From Lucifuga dentata (taxonomy: Eukaryota > Chordata > Actinopteri > Ophidiiformes > Bythitidae), in NCBI GenBank assembly GCA_014773175.1, contig VXCM01002053.1, positions 8,961 through 72,960 of the forward strand: a stretch of 64,000 nt of DNA, given 5' to 3'. Position numbers and translations under genes: made by a program. Positions 44,351 through 56,125 of this stretch are shown here, one piece after another. Position 1 is the stretch's first letter; each line of letters opens with the position of its first letter. The notes beneath the pieces are model-generated. The model did no database searches. It was not told the origin of the DNA and worked only from the letters and a program-made list of their open reading frames with translations.

Positions 44351-46782
44351 TTTACAGACTGTTATGGTCTGAATTTTTTTCCAGAATTTTTCTGAGGGAA
44401 AAAGGAACATTTTATGTTTACATTTCTGCTGTTTCTACTAATTAAAGTTTACTGGACCATAAAACATAATCACACTCAAGTTTCACAAAATCAATCAGAT
44501 ATTTCTGCACCTTGTTAAAGTTTCATTTCTGGTTTCGTCTCTGGCGTCTGACACTGGGAGGGTATTAGTCACGTCTGAATTCATGTTTGTCAGACCATGA
44601 AGCTTCTGATTCTTAAACTCACTTATATTCCAGACACGCTGAGGAGAAAAGACATCTGAGCAGGAACATTCTCAACTTAACAACATAAAAAATGTGTTCA
44701 CGTTATCTAAACCAAACCTTTTCCAAGGTTTATTCTACCTTCTTTAATAATGATTGAGCCCATTTATCACATATGATGGTTTGCTGAGGCCTGCAGACAC
44801 ATTCTTCATTTCACTTTGGCTTTCTGAAATGTGCCTGAATAGTTTCTGCAGTAATATTTTTATTATTCTCTGTCACATGACAAATGGCTTCTCCTGAAAA
44901 TCACTTGAGTTTAGATCTTAACTACTGGCTGATTCTTTGAGACTGTTTTCACATGATAAGCTGTGATTGCTATGCTAAGTTTTCCATTATTGGGAGCTGA
45001 GCGGTGACTCGTAACCTCATGGCGACGTGGCCTTGAACGATGCATTCTGATTCTCCTCAGTCAACTTTGACCTGTCTGCTGCTGACCTTTCCAACGCACA
45101 ACCAATCAGAGAACATCTGTATGTGATGTAAGCAGAAGAGACACAACGCGCACCGAGCAGGTCGTAATGAACGTCGAGAAAATTCATGAGTTGTACAACA
45201 AAGTATTAAAATGGCACCACGATCTGGACAGATGACCAACATTTCAGCATGGAATCGCATGCTGAAATGTCACAGGTTCGTAAAGTGGCATAGAAGCTCC
45301 GATCGTGTTTGAAAAGTCAGGTTCAGGTGCTTCTTAATGACACGTGTTGCTATGTTGGCATGCCATTCTATTTGCTAACGAAGGCAAGGTGAGCGACGTG
45401 GAGATCACTCTCCATGGTGCAAATACGGCTTATGATGTGAAAGCACCATTATTCATAAAAACAGACTAACAACACATCTGCATGCACGTCTGCTACAGCT
45501 TGTTGCATTAGCATACGTCTGTCCAAATAATGTTGCAATGTTTGTCATGATGCATGGACAGATCAAAACTTTAAAGAAACTGACTGGTTTCATTTATCAC
45601 ATTTATTGATCATTAATGTGACAAATACAAGTTCAAACATCTGAGAAAATAAAATACACTTCACTCAGATTTCATACAGCTGAAATTTCAGGTGTTATTT
45701 AGTGTGACGGTGTGTTTCATGAATCACTTCCTGACGTGTAAATAAAGAAATACCGTATTAACGCTATAACTCTTCAAAGGAAAACGCTAAAAGATGCTGA
45801 TAAGACATTTATGAATGTGGTTAGGTGAAGCTGTTTGCTCATACAGACACATTTAATCGGGTGGTTTTTATTGCATTTTTTAGCCTCAGTGTGCTTGTAA
45901 AAGCATTTTATATTAACTATTTGATATCTCTCTTTAAATCGTATGTCCTTGTTTCTGACACGGTTTGGGACTGAAGCCCTTGAGAAACCTTGACCTTCGT
46001 TTCTGCAGTTGGCCATGTTGAGTCACAGCAGACAGACAGGAAGGAACAAACACTGAATGTAATGCAATGTGCCGTTTTCTAACCTCCATAAACACCAAGC
46101 TAAGCTCAGCCTGATCCTCACAGATACTGATCCAGAAAGATCCTGACCCTGATAGATCCCAATAGATGCTAATATATCCCGATAGATCCTAATCATGAGA
46201 GATCCTGATCCTGAGATATCCTGATAGCTTCTGATCCTGATAGATCCTGCAGCGTGAACGCTGAGGATGGATTTCTCGTCTGAATGTTAGAGGGCACTTT
46301 GTGAGGTGGTCTGGCATTTGTAATGTAGATTATTTGTCACTTGTCTTTCTTTCTGGTTAAAATAGTAATTACCCCTCTGGAGCACAATAAATAATTTTAA
46401 TATGCTGATATGTTTTTTTCTCTCGACTTTTTTTTTATTGTTGTTCAGATGACATTTTAAATTGAGTTGGTAAAGCACACAGCACTGGTTACCACTCTGA
46501 CACTTCATTAAAACTATAATAAATTTGATTTGTATGGTTTAAAGTTTTGTTTTCAGTAACTACTGATAAACACATTATTCATCCTGCATGAATTTTCTAT
46601 CTTCTCTAAACTGTTTGAACTGTGATGTGTAAAAAGTCGTGGACGTTTTGAATAATGTTCATGCAGCTCTCAGTGTTGTAACATGTAAACATGTAACCTG
46701 AATCACTTACATGTCTGCTCACTTTTCTCACCAGTGTTGTTGCTTGTGTACTTGTGAGGGCTGAAACCTAAATCCTCACTGG
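44351..46782. other. No gene; GATCC-type short repeats
   Basis: Intergenic-looking DNA. Between 46100 and 46255 GATCCTGAT/GATAGATCC words recur in a loose tandem. No exons were seen. Confidence 0.5.
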
Positions 46783-46917
46783 TCAGCACAGAGCAACTTA
46801 CAAACTACTTCCTGTTTTCTACTAGTGTTATCAAGTTATAAGAAATGGCNTCAGCACAGAGCAACTTACAAACTACTTCCTGTTTTCTACTAGTGTTATC
46901 AAGTTATAAGAAATGGC
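46783..46917. repeat. 67-bp duplicate around a single N (assembly)
   Basis: 46783-46849 and 46851-46917 are identical, with N at 46850. Confidence 0.95.
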
Positions 46918-46939
46918 AGCAGCAGTGACATTGGAGATG

Positions 46940-47740
46940 GTACAATGAATACCATCATGTCCTGATGTTCTTGAACATATCGTCAGAGATGTTCCTCAGA
47001 TACTCGGGTGTTTTTGATCTTTTTTGGCATCATACCACCCAATCCAAAGCCATCTTGAGGCCTGTTCGGCGGCCTTCATGATGTTGAGGATGGTTTTCCT
47101 TCTTCTTGAATGAAGAGGAATTGTCTGTCCTCAGGAAGCAGACGCCTTCACCTTTCAGCATTTTCTGCCAGTGGCTGACCACATCATCATTAGCCTTCTT
47201 CCTCCTGATGATCTTCCTCCAGATCAACTCCAAAAGGAGGAAGTCCTTGGTTGACTCAGAGACCCAGAGGATGCCTATGTACTTAAGAAAATTTGGTTGT
47301 TTCTCTGTCTCCACAGTGAGCTGCAGTGTTGTGAAGTAACAAGGATCACTGATTGTGTTTTGGATCTTCGCTGCTCTCCAGCTTTCACACAGTCTGGACA
47401 GAGGACCACACCTGCTTGCTGCTCCTGCTGATTCCCATGCTGATGGCTTCTTCTGATTCCCATGCTGATGGTTTCTGCTGTGGTCTCCATGCCTGGTCAC
47501 CTGGTCCAGCAAAGCTCTCTCCAAGTTTTGGGCAGCAGCTCAGGATGTGTTCCTCTCCTGAAGCACAGCAAGCAGTCTGGAGACTCCACTTTGTCCCAGG
47601 TGAAGAGGTTTGATGGACAAGGAAGGATGTATGATGCACTTTGGTTGTGCTTGCCATGGGTCCCCCATGTAACCTTCCTGTCCATGGTCCCAACTCGTCC
47701 AGGCCCCCTGCTGTACATGAAGCCATCGAATTAATCTTGC
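46940..47740 (-). pseudogene. LINE C-terminal relic, reverse strand
   Basis: The reverse strand encodes, in broken frames, KVESPDCLLCFRRGT (CxxC) and EEHILSCCPK, a CCHC-like knuckle found near the end of some fish non-LTR retrotransposon polyproteins. LIWRKIIRRKKANDD and SHWQKMLKGEG follow further on. The fragment at 27815-28110 is a second copy of the latter part. Host-like splice structure is absent. The clade is uncertain. Confidence 0.5.
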
Positions 47741-48664
47741 TGATCAGCTTCTCATAATTGTCAGTTTTCTCATGTTAGTTGCACTGCTGACGTGACAGAA
47801 GTCAACTTTAAGTGCCCACGGTTTTTATAGGTACTGCATCTTGTGAACACAGTGTTAATTCTAGGTAATGTGTACAACCAACGCTTCAAACAAACAGGAT
47901 CCATATGGCAGCCATCTTGTCTAAAGTTAATGTTAAGTAACAACATGCCTAATAAAATAAGATGCATATTTATACCTTTTTAGACTTTGAACAACTAGAT
48001 TCACATGGATCCTGTTGCTGTGCAGTCTTCATCTGGGATTCATTTACCTTCAGAGTGACTTTATCTTTCTCAACTTTGTGGAGGAAACAAATGATCACAA
48101 TAAGCTTCTGTTGAACATTTTTCAGGTGTAACATATATCACTTTAACCTGTTCACATTCAAAACCTGCATTCAAGTGATGTATGGAAATTACAGAAACTT
48201 TCTCTTTAATAATGTTCATTAAAAATGTAAAAAAAAAATAAAAAAAAATAAAAAAAAAACATTAAAAAACATAAAACATTATATAACTTATTTGTAGATT
48301 ATTAAGAACAGATTAATTGGGAATTCTAACAAAGAGGTACTATAAAGTCCTACAGTATAAATCCTAAAAGCAGACAAACAGTTTGGATGTCTGTAACATA
48401 GTGTAAGTATTACAAGTATTGGAAAATATGCAGGTAATATAGGAAAAGCTGTGCTGATGGGCCCCTGGAACACAGCAGGGATTCCTGTTTCAGGGCCCCA
48501 AGTGACCTCAGGGGGCCCAGAATTTTGATGTGGAAGTCATTATTCATACGCTGTTTATTCCACTGTCACATATTGCTGAACTGCATAAGTAGCAGGGCTG
48601 GAATTTCAACAGTTTAATAAGAAATAAGATCTTTCCACCATCGCAAAACAGAATCTTAAACCCT
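47741..48664. other. No recognisable gene
   Basis: AT-rich, with a run of A8TA units at 48230-48265. A GGGCCC-rich patch (48460-48515) might be an element end but has no partner. Confidence 0.45.
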
Positions 48665-48684
48665 CTAGGGCTGTGTAATATATC

Positions 48685-49435
48685 TTCATAATAGGAATAA
48701 ACAGAAACACCTGGTGAATACCAATAAAGTCACAAGTTGCATGATGAGGAGAGCCAGTCAGCTGATCTGAGACGTAAAACAAGCAGGAAGTGACACTGAC
48801 TGACTCAAGCATAGCTGGAGCATTAGCTAGTTGTACTTCCTGTGACAGAAAAGCTAACGATGGAGTGAAATTAGCTTAGCGGTGACTATTTATCTCAATA
48901 AAGATATGACACGAGTCCAAATGAAAAAGAAGAGATTTTTAAAAAGTGCTATCAAATATACAACATGGTGACAAGGAAATATTTTTTCAAAGATACTCTG
49001 CTGATGTTTACTGAACTCTTTTATGCATATCAGAAACGCATAAAAGAGTTCACTAAACTCAAGAAAACGGTAAGTAGCAGAAGGATAAACTGTTGCGATG
49101 GTGAATGCTTGTTGGAATGACTACTTTCGAACAATTACAATCAGAAAAATTCTGCTTTTTACTTGAACAGTGTTAGCTTAGCCGCTATGCTAGCTTAAGG
49201 ATTTATTTATACTGTTACTTAAGGGAAACTCTTTATATACTTTTACACTTTTTTTTTTTCATTTTTTATTCATGTTGGTACAGTTTGCAGTTTTGTTTAC
49301 TTCTAGAATCACCATGACAACATTCTTCAGTGTCACACTTCATGCCATCTTGTATATAATATGGTTATCATAAAAATACCTTCAGATTTATGATGTTTTT
49401 TAAGGAGATATCACTCTTTGTGCTTTTTGTTATTT
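48685..49435 (-). mobile_element. Dispersed repeat family C, copy 2 (inverted)
   Basis: The reverse complement of 28727-29640: CACCTGGTG at 48710, GTCAGCTGATCTGAGACG, GCATAGCTGGAGCATTAGCT, then AATACCTTCAGA and GGAGATATCAC at 49376-49416. The middle part (48960-49350) is diverged or rearranged. Confidence 0.7.
49013..49051. repeat. 14-bp perfect hairpin, 11-nt loop
   Basis: GAACTCTTTTATGC (49013-49026) pairs exactly with GCATAAAAGAGTTC (49038-49051). Confidence 0.9.
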
Positions 49436-50633
49436 TGGGTGCGATTCTCCATGATGCTTCAATTATGACTTTATTAAATCATCAGTGCTTTAAATTGTAG
49501 CATCTCAGTAGAAGACAGACACTGGGAATTGTTGTCTTGACAACTGAAAATGGGCCGCTATTGGCCCATGTCCATGCCATACACAGAGAAAACCTGAGAA
49601 AGCTCCTAGCTCTTAGCTTAGCTCCCTTAAAACAAGCACAGATGTACACCTGGAAGAGTCCTGCCCATCTACTGTCTACCTGCCAACACAAGGCTTCTCG
49701 CCAGTAATAAAGCCTCCTGACGGGACAACTCACTGAACTGACAGATAATCATTCAGTAGCTGATGAGAGACTCACCGACCCCCTGTGAAAACTGTATAAC
49801 TGAACTCTGTATCTGGGAAAAGAAGTTATCTTACTGTATTTCCTCGTAAACTCAACCAGCATTACTGAACACAAACAATCCAACATGGCAGAACTCAGCG
49901 TCATTCTAAAGGCTCTGTCAGATAACAGAAAGCTTTTAGATTCACTGAATGCCTCACTGTGCCACTAATAAACCTGCCAAGACTGATGTATGATGTACGA
50001 TAATTCCTGCTGAACCATAGGCTAAGATGCAAGTCAAAAAATATTAAAGCATAGAACGTCATCAGCTTGCGTCATCCATCTGCATCACTCTTGTGGAAAA
50101 TAATGAAGCGAAACAAGAAGCAAAGCTTGGCAGTCATGGTACTTCTGTGTGTGGAAAAAACACCAAGAAGGAAGAGGAGGAGGAGGAGGAGGAGGAGAGT
50201 GTGGAACCTGCTCACCAAGGAGCTGCAATTCCTGCTCTATTTCTCTCCACGCTGCATCCGTCTTCGATCGTCATGGTAACAACTGAAGGAGACGTCGTAT
50301 AAACACGCTTTTTCTGCCACAACTCAACCAGACTTTCTTCTTTGTCACAGACCCACAAATTCCGTTTCACACATTTTGCCTCCATCTCTTCAGTTTGGAT
50401 GCTCGTTGTTGTTTTTTTCTCCCAAACTTTATTTAAAGCAGCACTAACGGTTTGCTTTGACCTGAGCGTCATTTCTGGTTGTATTCTGTTGGTTGGTTAG
50501 TAGCTGTAGGTCATAGCAGCAGTCAGATTGTGAGTTGATCATTGTAAATTTCTAACACTGTCAGCATGTTGTCACAGGTTATCTTTGGTCACAAGACCGT
50601 TAAATCAGCCATCTTTGAACGTGTCTCGCAGTG
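49436..50633. other. No gene; short (AGG)n tract
   Basis: Non-coding. An AGG trinucleotide tract at 50170-50197 creates Glu- or Arg-rich frames. Confidence 0.5.
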
Positions 50634-50768
50634 TGACCTGTAGGATCATCGTTTTGGAGTCACGACCAAAGATATCTTCACGTTTCTTTCACATTTGTCG
50701 NTGACCTGTAGGATCATCGTTTTGGAGTCACGACCAAAGATATCTTCACGTTTCTTTCACATTTGTCG
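50634..50768. repeat. 67-bp duplicate around a single N (assembly)
   Basis: 50634-50700 and 50702-50768 are identical, with N at 50701. Confidence 0.95.
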
Positions 50769-51436
50769 CCTTTCCTCTGGAAGCCCAAAATCACACAGTT
50801 TGTTGAGGACTTTAGTCCGTTACGATATTTGCTTGTTTTCCAGCTGCGTTTCTTCATTTCACTGGCATATGTGCATGATAAGTCACAGCTTTGTATAGCG
50901 CCCCCTGTGGATGTCAGCACAGCATTATGTTTCCTTTTTATCTTGACTGCCACACCAACACAGTCATACTAAAGAATGCCATTTTGTTTTCATGCTAATT
51001 GGAAATCAATTGAAATTCATCCTGCCTGAAAAAACTGTGACATTTCCCTCTTTAGTCACGATTAGAAACAAATTACAGCAGACTGACTGACATTTGGAAA
51101 GCAGGTGGCTGTTTGGAGTGTAAGAGATTAACACAGATGTATTTAAACTCTCTGCTGTGTGTGTGTGTGTGTGTGTGTTCTGACCATGAACACACAGTAC
51201 GGTGGCCCTGTAGGAATATGTTGATAAGGAGGCTTATTTACCATAATAATGAATCACATCAAACGGCGGCGTGCGCTCTGATAGCGGGTTTTCTGTTTGA
51301 TCTGCTGATGTCTCACGCCATCGCCGCCACACAACAGTCAGTAATGACTGTGTACTTTAGCAGAGTTTCTCAAATAGATCAGTTACATAACTTTGGTGCA
51401 CCTATAGCGCAGCACTCTGTGTATGTGCGTGTGTGT

Positions 51437-51478
<42 letters not shown>

Positions 51479-51963
51479 AAATGAGATTTGGGAAATGTGT
51501 GTGAGGAAAAATTCCAATTCATCAAGCAGACAGGCTTGTTTGTTGGACAGAGTTCTTAGCCTTTGGGGTTACAGGCAATAACAAAAGCTCTGCCTGTTCC
51601 ACATTTACCAACATTTATCTTCCTTTACAGGTAAATCTGATTTTATTTTATCTTATTAATCTAATAATTTGTGCTTCAGTCCTTCTGGATCAGAGTTTCA
51701 CATTCTCAGTCTGTTACATCAACATGATAACCTTCTCTGAATAATGACATCAAATGTCAGCACTCATTATAACACTGTTCCAGTTATCTGGATTCTTCCT
51801 GCATTGTGATTGGCTGTTAGTAAGCAGGTGTTAGGTGGTTCATGTTTCCTCTTTGCCCTGTGGATGAGCTTCATCCAATTTGTAATAACTTTTTAGTGTG
51901 GGCTGTTTCTATCCACATTCCATTTACAGCAAGTCACAACTCCTGATTCAAAATAACTTTATT
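50769..51963. other. No gene; (TG)n and (GA)n tracts
   Basis: Short TG (51158-51178) and GA (51440-51472) microsatellites. The 123-codon frame between them has no recognisable domain. Confidence 0.5.
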
Positions 51964-53170
51964 AACCAGAGCGAGCGGGAAGCAGGGTGACGTTTTTTTG
52001 TTTGTTTGTTTGTTTGTTTGTTTTTTATTAAGAAAAAACAAACATGCATTACATGTGCACACATAAAGTTACACAAAAGATGACCTGCTTACTCAGGGGT
52101 CTAAGTGCAATAATCCCACATAGTAGCAATGTGGACATGTTGATGTCCACTCCTGCCAACCGTGCCCACACCCACTCAAATCTAGACCCTCATGATTAAA
52201 GGGTGCACACACTGATAATCCAGGATTTTTTAAAAAGAGTTACAATAGCCTTTACAAATGGAAAATAAAACATGTATATGTGCCTTTTTCCTGCCTTTCC
52301 CCTCCTCTCTCCCTTCTGCTTCTTCCTTTTTGTCAAAAATAAACTAAAACTGAACACAGAACCTGAGGTTCCTTTAACATGAATACATCTGCAATATTTA
52401 TCCTATGAAACAAAAATAACAACCTCAAACAAATCATATGGAAATTGGTGTCATGTATGGAGTCCATTTTTCTCTTTCCTCCTGTGCAGTAGCCTCATAG
52501 AGAAAGTTATTCAGTCTATAATAAAAACCTCATAAATGACATCAATTCAATCCTTAGTTAAAGGATTTTCTGGCTTTAACCACGTTGTAATGATTGTCTT
52601 CTTACTGGCAGCACTCAAAATTCTGAATAAATATTTAAACTTATATTCATAGAAGACTAAACTCCCGCATAAAGCGTCTCTCACCTATGAGGAATTTCCT
52701 GTCCAAATATTTTGTGAGATTCTTTATGAACTCTTAACCAAAATGTGGAAACCAATGGGCCAAAATAGATGATAATGATTATCTACCTGTGAGCCACATT
52801 TTCTCCAGCAATCAGAAGTTTTAGTGTGATTCTGAACAGGAGTAATGAAAAACCTTATGAGGTTTTTACAGCAAAATTCCGTGTAGCATGAGGTTTTATT
52901 TACTTGTTATGTTCAGATTACCCTGTTTCCCATTTCTGTTTCATGTAACCTGTTTATGTTGATTTCTTGAAGACTCCTGGAAAGTCTAGAGATAGTTTTA
53001 CAACCCAAATCTGAGCATAAGCATTAATAAAGATTTTTAATAAACTATCCAATAATTTCATCTTATCCTCTTTTAAGTTCTCATTTAGATTTTTTTCTTT
53101 TCTTCCCTTTTCTTGAAGTTCTCATGTAGATAATATTACACTTGGAGAACTCTATAAAAAAAATGTTATT
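51964..53170 (-). pseudogene. L1-like LINE, 3' part, reverse strand
   Basis: On the reverse strand around 52650-52560, YKFKYLFRILSAASKKTI then TTWLKPENP reads as the C-terminal end of an L1-type ORF2, followed toward 52450 by QEEREKWTPYM. A (TTTG)n and T-rich end at 51993-52027 marks the 3' tail. Frameshifts abound. Together with 56126-57450 it probably makes up one element split by the block between them. Confidence 0.6.
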
Positions 53171-53245
53171 GTCCACGAAGAATTTCCACGGTCTGCAAAC
53201 GTTTCACATGCCCCCTGATGGATAAAAGTACAGCAGGCCATTATA

Positions 53246-53409
53246 GATAGACATGTTACCTAGCATGTTAGCTATGCTAGATATATGTTAGCTATGCTAG
53301 CTATAATTAGCTATGCTAGATATGTTAGATATGCGATATGTTAATTATGGTAAATAAGTTATGTTAGATATGTGATAGGTATGACGGATATGTTAGATAT
53401 ACTAGATAT
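53246..53409. repeat. GATATGTTAGCTATGCTA minisatellite, left part
   Basis: Nine-base words TTAGATATG, TTAGCTATG and CTAGATATG in tandem. Same array type as 55331-56125, from which it is separated by a DNA transposon. Confidence 0.9.
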
Positions 53410-55330
53410 CCACGAGTTTCCTACGTCCCATGATGCCTTGCGTGTATTATGGGCGTTATTTCCGGTTAGAAGTAAACAAACCGTCAAATACATGAAGATC
53501 TAGCTAGCTAAGGATGTGGGAACACAACCTCAGGAAGCTGAAATAACACTACCTTCACCCTCCGTAATCGATGGTTGGGGAGATGACGTTAGGAAGTGGC
53601 CTCGTATCAGGTATGGTAGCATTTTTAGCTATTTTGTTGATTCTGTAGCCTGTGATGGTAAGGCGATGAGTGATTTGAAAAACTTGGAGGCGTATCAATA
53701 CCTACACAGTAATAAAGTCGGTTGGGTGTTATTTAAGGATGTTAAACGACCTTGTTTACCTTAAAGCAGACACAGCTGAGTCAGAGTTTGCGCATATCTC
53801 ATCATAAGGCTTGGTGCTCGCATTAATGACAGCTGACATGCAGACAGCAGGTTGTAGCTCTGTAGTCATGCAGCAGCAATTCTGTGGAAGGTCAGTAACG
53901 ACAGGAAAGGACATGAAAACTGTGATTTTATTGTGATGTGATTACTGTCGTGTGTATACGTATGTAATGGCTCTTAGTTCATGTGTTAACCCTTTAAGCA
54001 TCTGAGACGTAATATGAGCATCATACAAGGACTGGCAGCTGTCACGGAGAGTGGCTTTGTCGTGGGGTAGGAAGTGTTTGGTGCTAGCTCTCTCTCTCTG
54101 CCGGGAGTGTAATAGGTGTAGATCTGGCGTGGGTTACGGCCAAGACAGCATCCCTGTCGGAGTTATTGGCCCAGATTCATAAGCCGTAGCGCATGATTTA
54201 CCGCATCGCTATGAGCAAATATCACGGCGCAACTACGTGTTCTCATTGATAAAAGGCTGTTGCTACATATCACTGTGTGATTGCACTAAGGGGGTTAAAA
54301 TACACCTTTAACTGTTATTTTAGTGTCAGTCTTTTAAAACGAGGATTTCCAATGCAGTATGTATGTTTCTTTTGTCGATTCGTGGCTTTAAAACCAGATG
54401 AATCAGGATAAATGGTGGCTAATAAATATGCAGCAGCTCATTAACACGCTGATCTTCATTGGCTGTTACCTGTCACACCTCACAGCAACACTGCCTATCG
54501 TAGAAGTTTTATGAATGTGTCGTGCTGATTATCGTAGGAGAAGTTTTATAAATGCGCCTCAATCATTCAGCCAGAAGGAACGACCGGACTTAGCGTGACA
54601 CAAAGCCGCAAACATGGAGCTCCTTCCCGGAGAGGAGCGACGCTCCCAGGTAACACACCAACCCGGAAATGTGGATAAAATGGATGAAAGCGAACCTTTA
54701 TAAAAGCTGATAGAGGAATGATCACACTGTGAAATGTTTCTCCATAGCGGCGTTTTTATTATTTTTATTTATTTATTTATTTTTATTTTTTTTTCTTAAA
54801 GGTATTATGGTGCCTCTATCAGCGGTGGTACACATATGCTGCTAGCCGGTTACGAGGCTCTCATTTCGGTTTGAATTTCACCGCGCCTACCGTAATAACT
54901 GTTGCAGGGAGCGCTGACTTAACGGATTTTTACCGTGGTTTTTAATGGAAAACTGAAGGACACAAATAAATTATGACACAGAAAAGGGAAAGTTTTGCGA
55001 GAAGCACGTAGTTCTACATCCTTAATTAGAAATAAAGTCCTGTCTCCTGTCTCTGTAAAGGCAGGGTTCTCTCCCCAGTTGAGGTAAATAAAGGCCCTGG
55101 CCACTATCATTTACGGTACTTGTACATCCCCGAGCTCCGTAACGACTTTTAAAAACTACATTAGTGACTTTATCAAGCGAATATTAATACATTTATTATT
55201 GCTTAGCCCACTTAGCTAACAGTTACACACAGCAACAATGCCGAAAATACTGCCAGTCTGCTACTTCTGCCGAACACCAGAAGTATCACCCATAATCGTT
55301 TCTCCAGTAATGTCCCCAGGAAACTCGTGG
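53410..55330 (+). mobile_element. ISL2EU-like DNA transposon inside the minisatellite
   Basis: A 15-bp word ATCCACGAGTTTCCT (53408-53422) is repeated in exact inverse at 55318-55332. If the element runs from CCACGAG to CTCGTGG, it is flanked by AT on both sides and minisatellite beyond, so the tips and a 2-bp AT target site are both supported. Inside, a forward exon (53507-53764) resembles the start of the YqaJ-exonuclease protein carried by ISL2EU elements. From memory, that superfamily uses 2-bp AT duplications. A 95-bp block at about 54395-54490 also occurs at 43215-43315. The rest, including a possible small exon with donor at 54614-54648 (MELLPGEERRSQ|GTAACA), is unassigned. At 1.9 kb it is too short to be autonomous. 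Confidence 0.65.
53507..53764 (+). pseudogene. Partial YqaJ-associated protein exon of ISL2EU type
   Basis: The frame has no ATG; it opens after a stop at 53501 and reads LPSPSVIDGWGDDVRKWP, then YGSIFSYFVDS and LKNLEAYQYLHSNKVG before the stop TAA at 53762. The W-DD--KWP, YG-I--Y and K-LEAY-Y--S--V pattern is what I recall from the N-terminal part of fish SWIM/YqaJ proteins found in ISL2EU transposons and their domesticated relatives. The following C-x-C SWIM and exonuclease parts are not found in the element, so this is a fragment. Similarity is by memory only. Confidence 0.45.
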
Positions 55331-56125
55331 ATAGATATGGTAGATATAGATATGCTCATTATGTTAGCTATGTTAGATATATTAGATATGCTATATTAGA
55401 TATGTTAGATATGCAATATGTTAGCTTTGCTAGATAAGTCAGCTATGTTAGATATGATAGCTATGTTAGATATGATAGATATGCTAGATATTATAAATGT
55501 TACATGTGTTAGCTATATTAGATATTAGCTATGTCAGATATGCTACGTATGTTAGATATATTGGCTCTGTTAGATATGTTAGATGTGGTATATGTTAGAT
55601 ATGATAGATATGTTAGATATGCTCAATATGTTAGCTATGTTAGACGTGCCAGCTATATTAGATATGTTAGATATTCTACATATATTAGATATATTGGCTA
55701 TGTTAGATATGCTAGATAGGTTACATAACATCTAACATATCTATCATATTATGCTAGAGATATGTTAGATATGTTAGCTATGCTAGATATCGTAGATATG
55801 TTAGCTCTTCTAGATATGTTAGATATGTTGGATATGTTATGTTAGATGAGTTAGCTATGTTAACTATGTTAGATGTATGTTAGCTATGCTGGATATGTTA
55901 GATATGTTGTGTTATGTTAGCTATGCTGTGTTAGGCTAACACATCTAACATCTAGCATAGCTAACAGTTAGCTATACTATATGTTAGCTATACTAGATAT
56001 GTTAGATATGTTGGATATGTTGAATATGTTATGCTAGCTATACTGGATATGTTAGATATGTTGTGTTAGATATGTTAGCTGTGCTAGCTAATGTTAACTA
56101 TATTAGATATGTTAGATATAACAAA
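55331..56125. repeat. GATATGTTAGCTATGCTA minisatellite, right part, with inverted segments
   Basis: About 80 nine-base words of TTAGATATG type. At 55725-55750 and 55938-55965 the strand orientation flips (CATCTAACATATCTATC, CACATCTAACATCTAGC), giving imperfect palindromes. Met/Tyr/Val-rich ORFs are translations of the array. Confidence 0.9.

Noticed and set aside
51113..51484. 123-codon ORF as a coding exon
   Set aside because: Its ends are translations of (TG)n and (GA)n microsatellites and the middle has no domain.
55531..55719. Tyr/Val/Arg-rich repeat ORF
   Set aside because: It is the translation of the TTAGATATG array.
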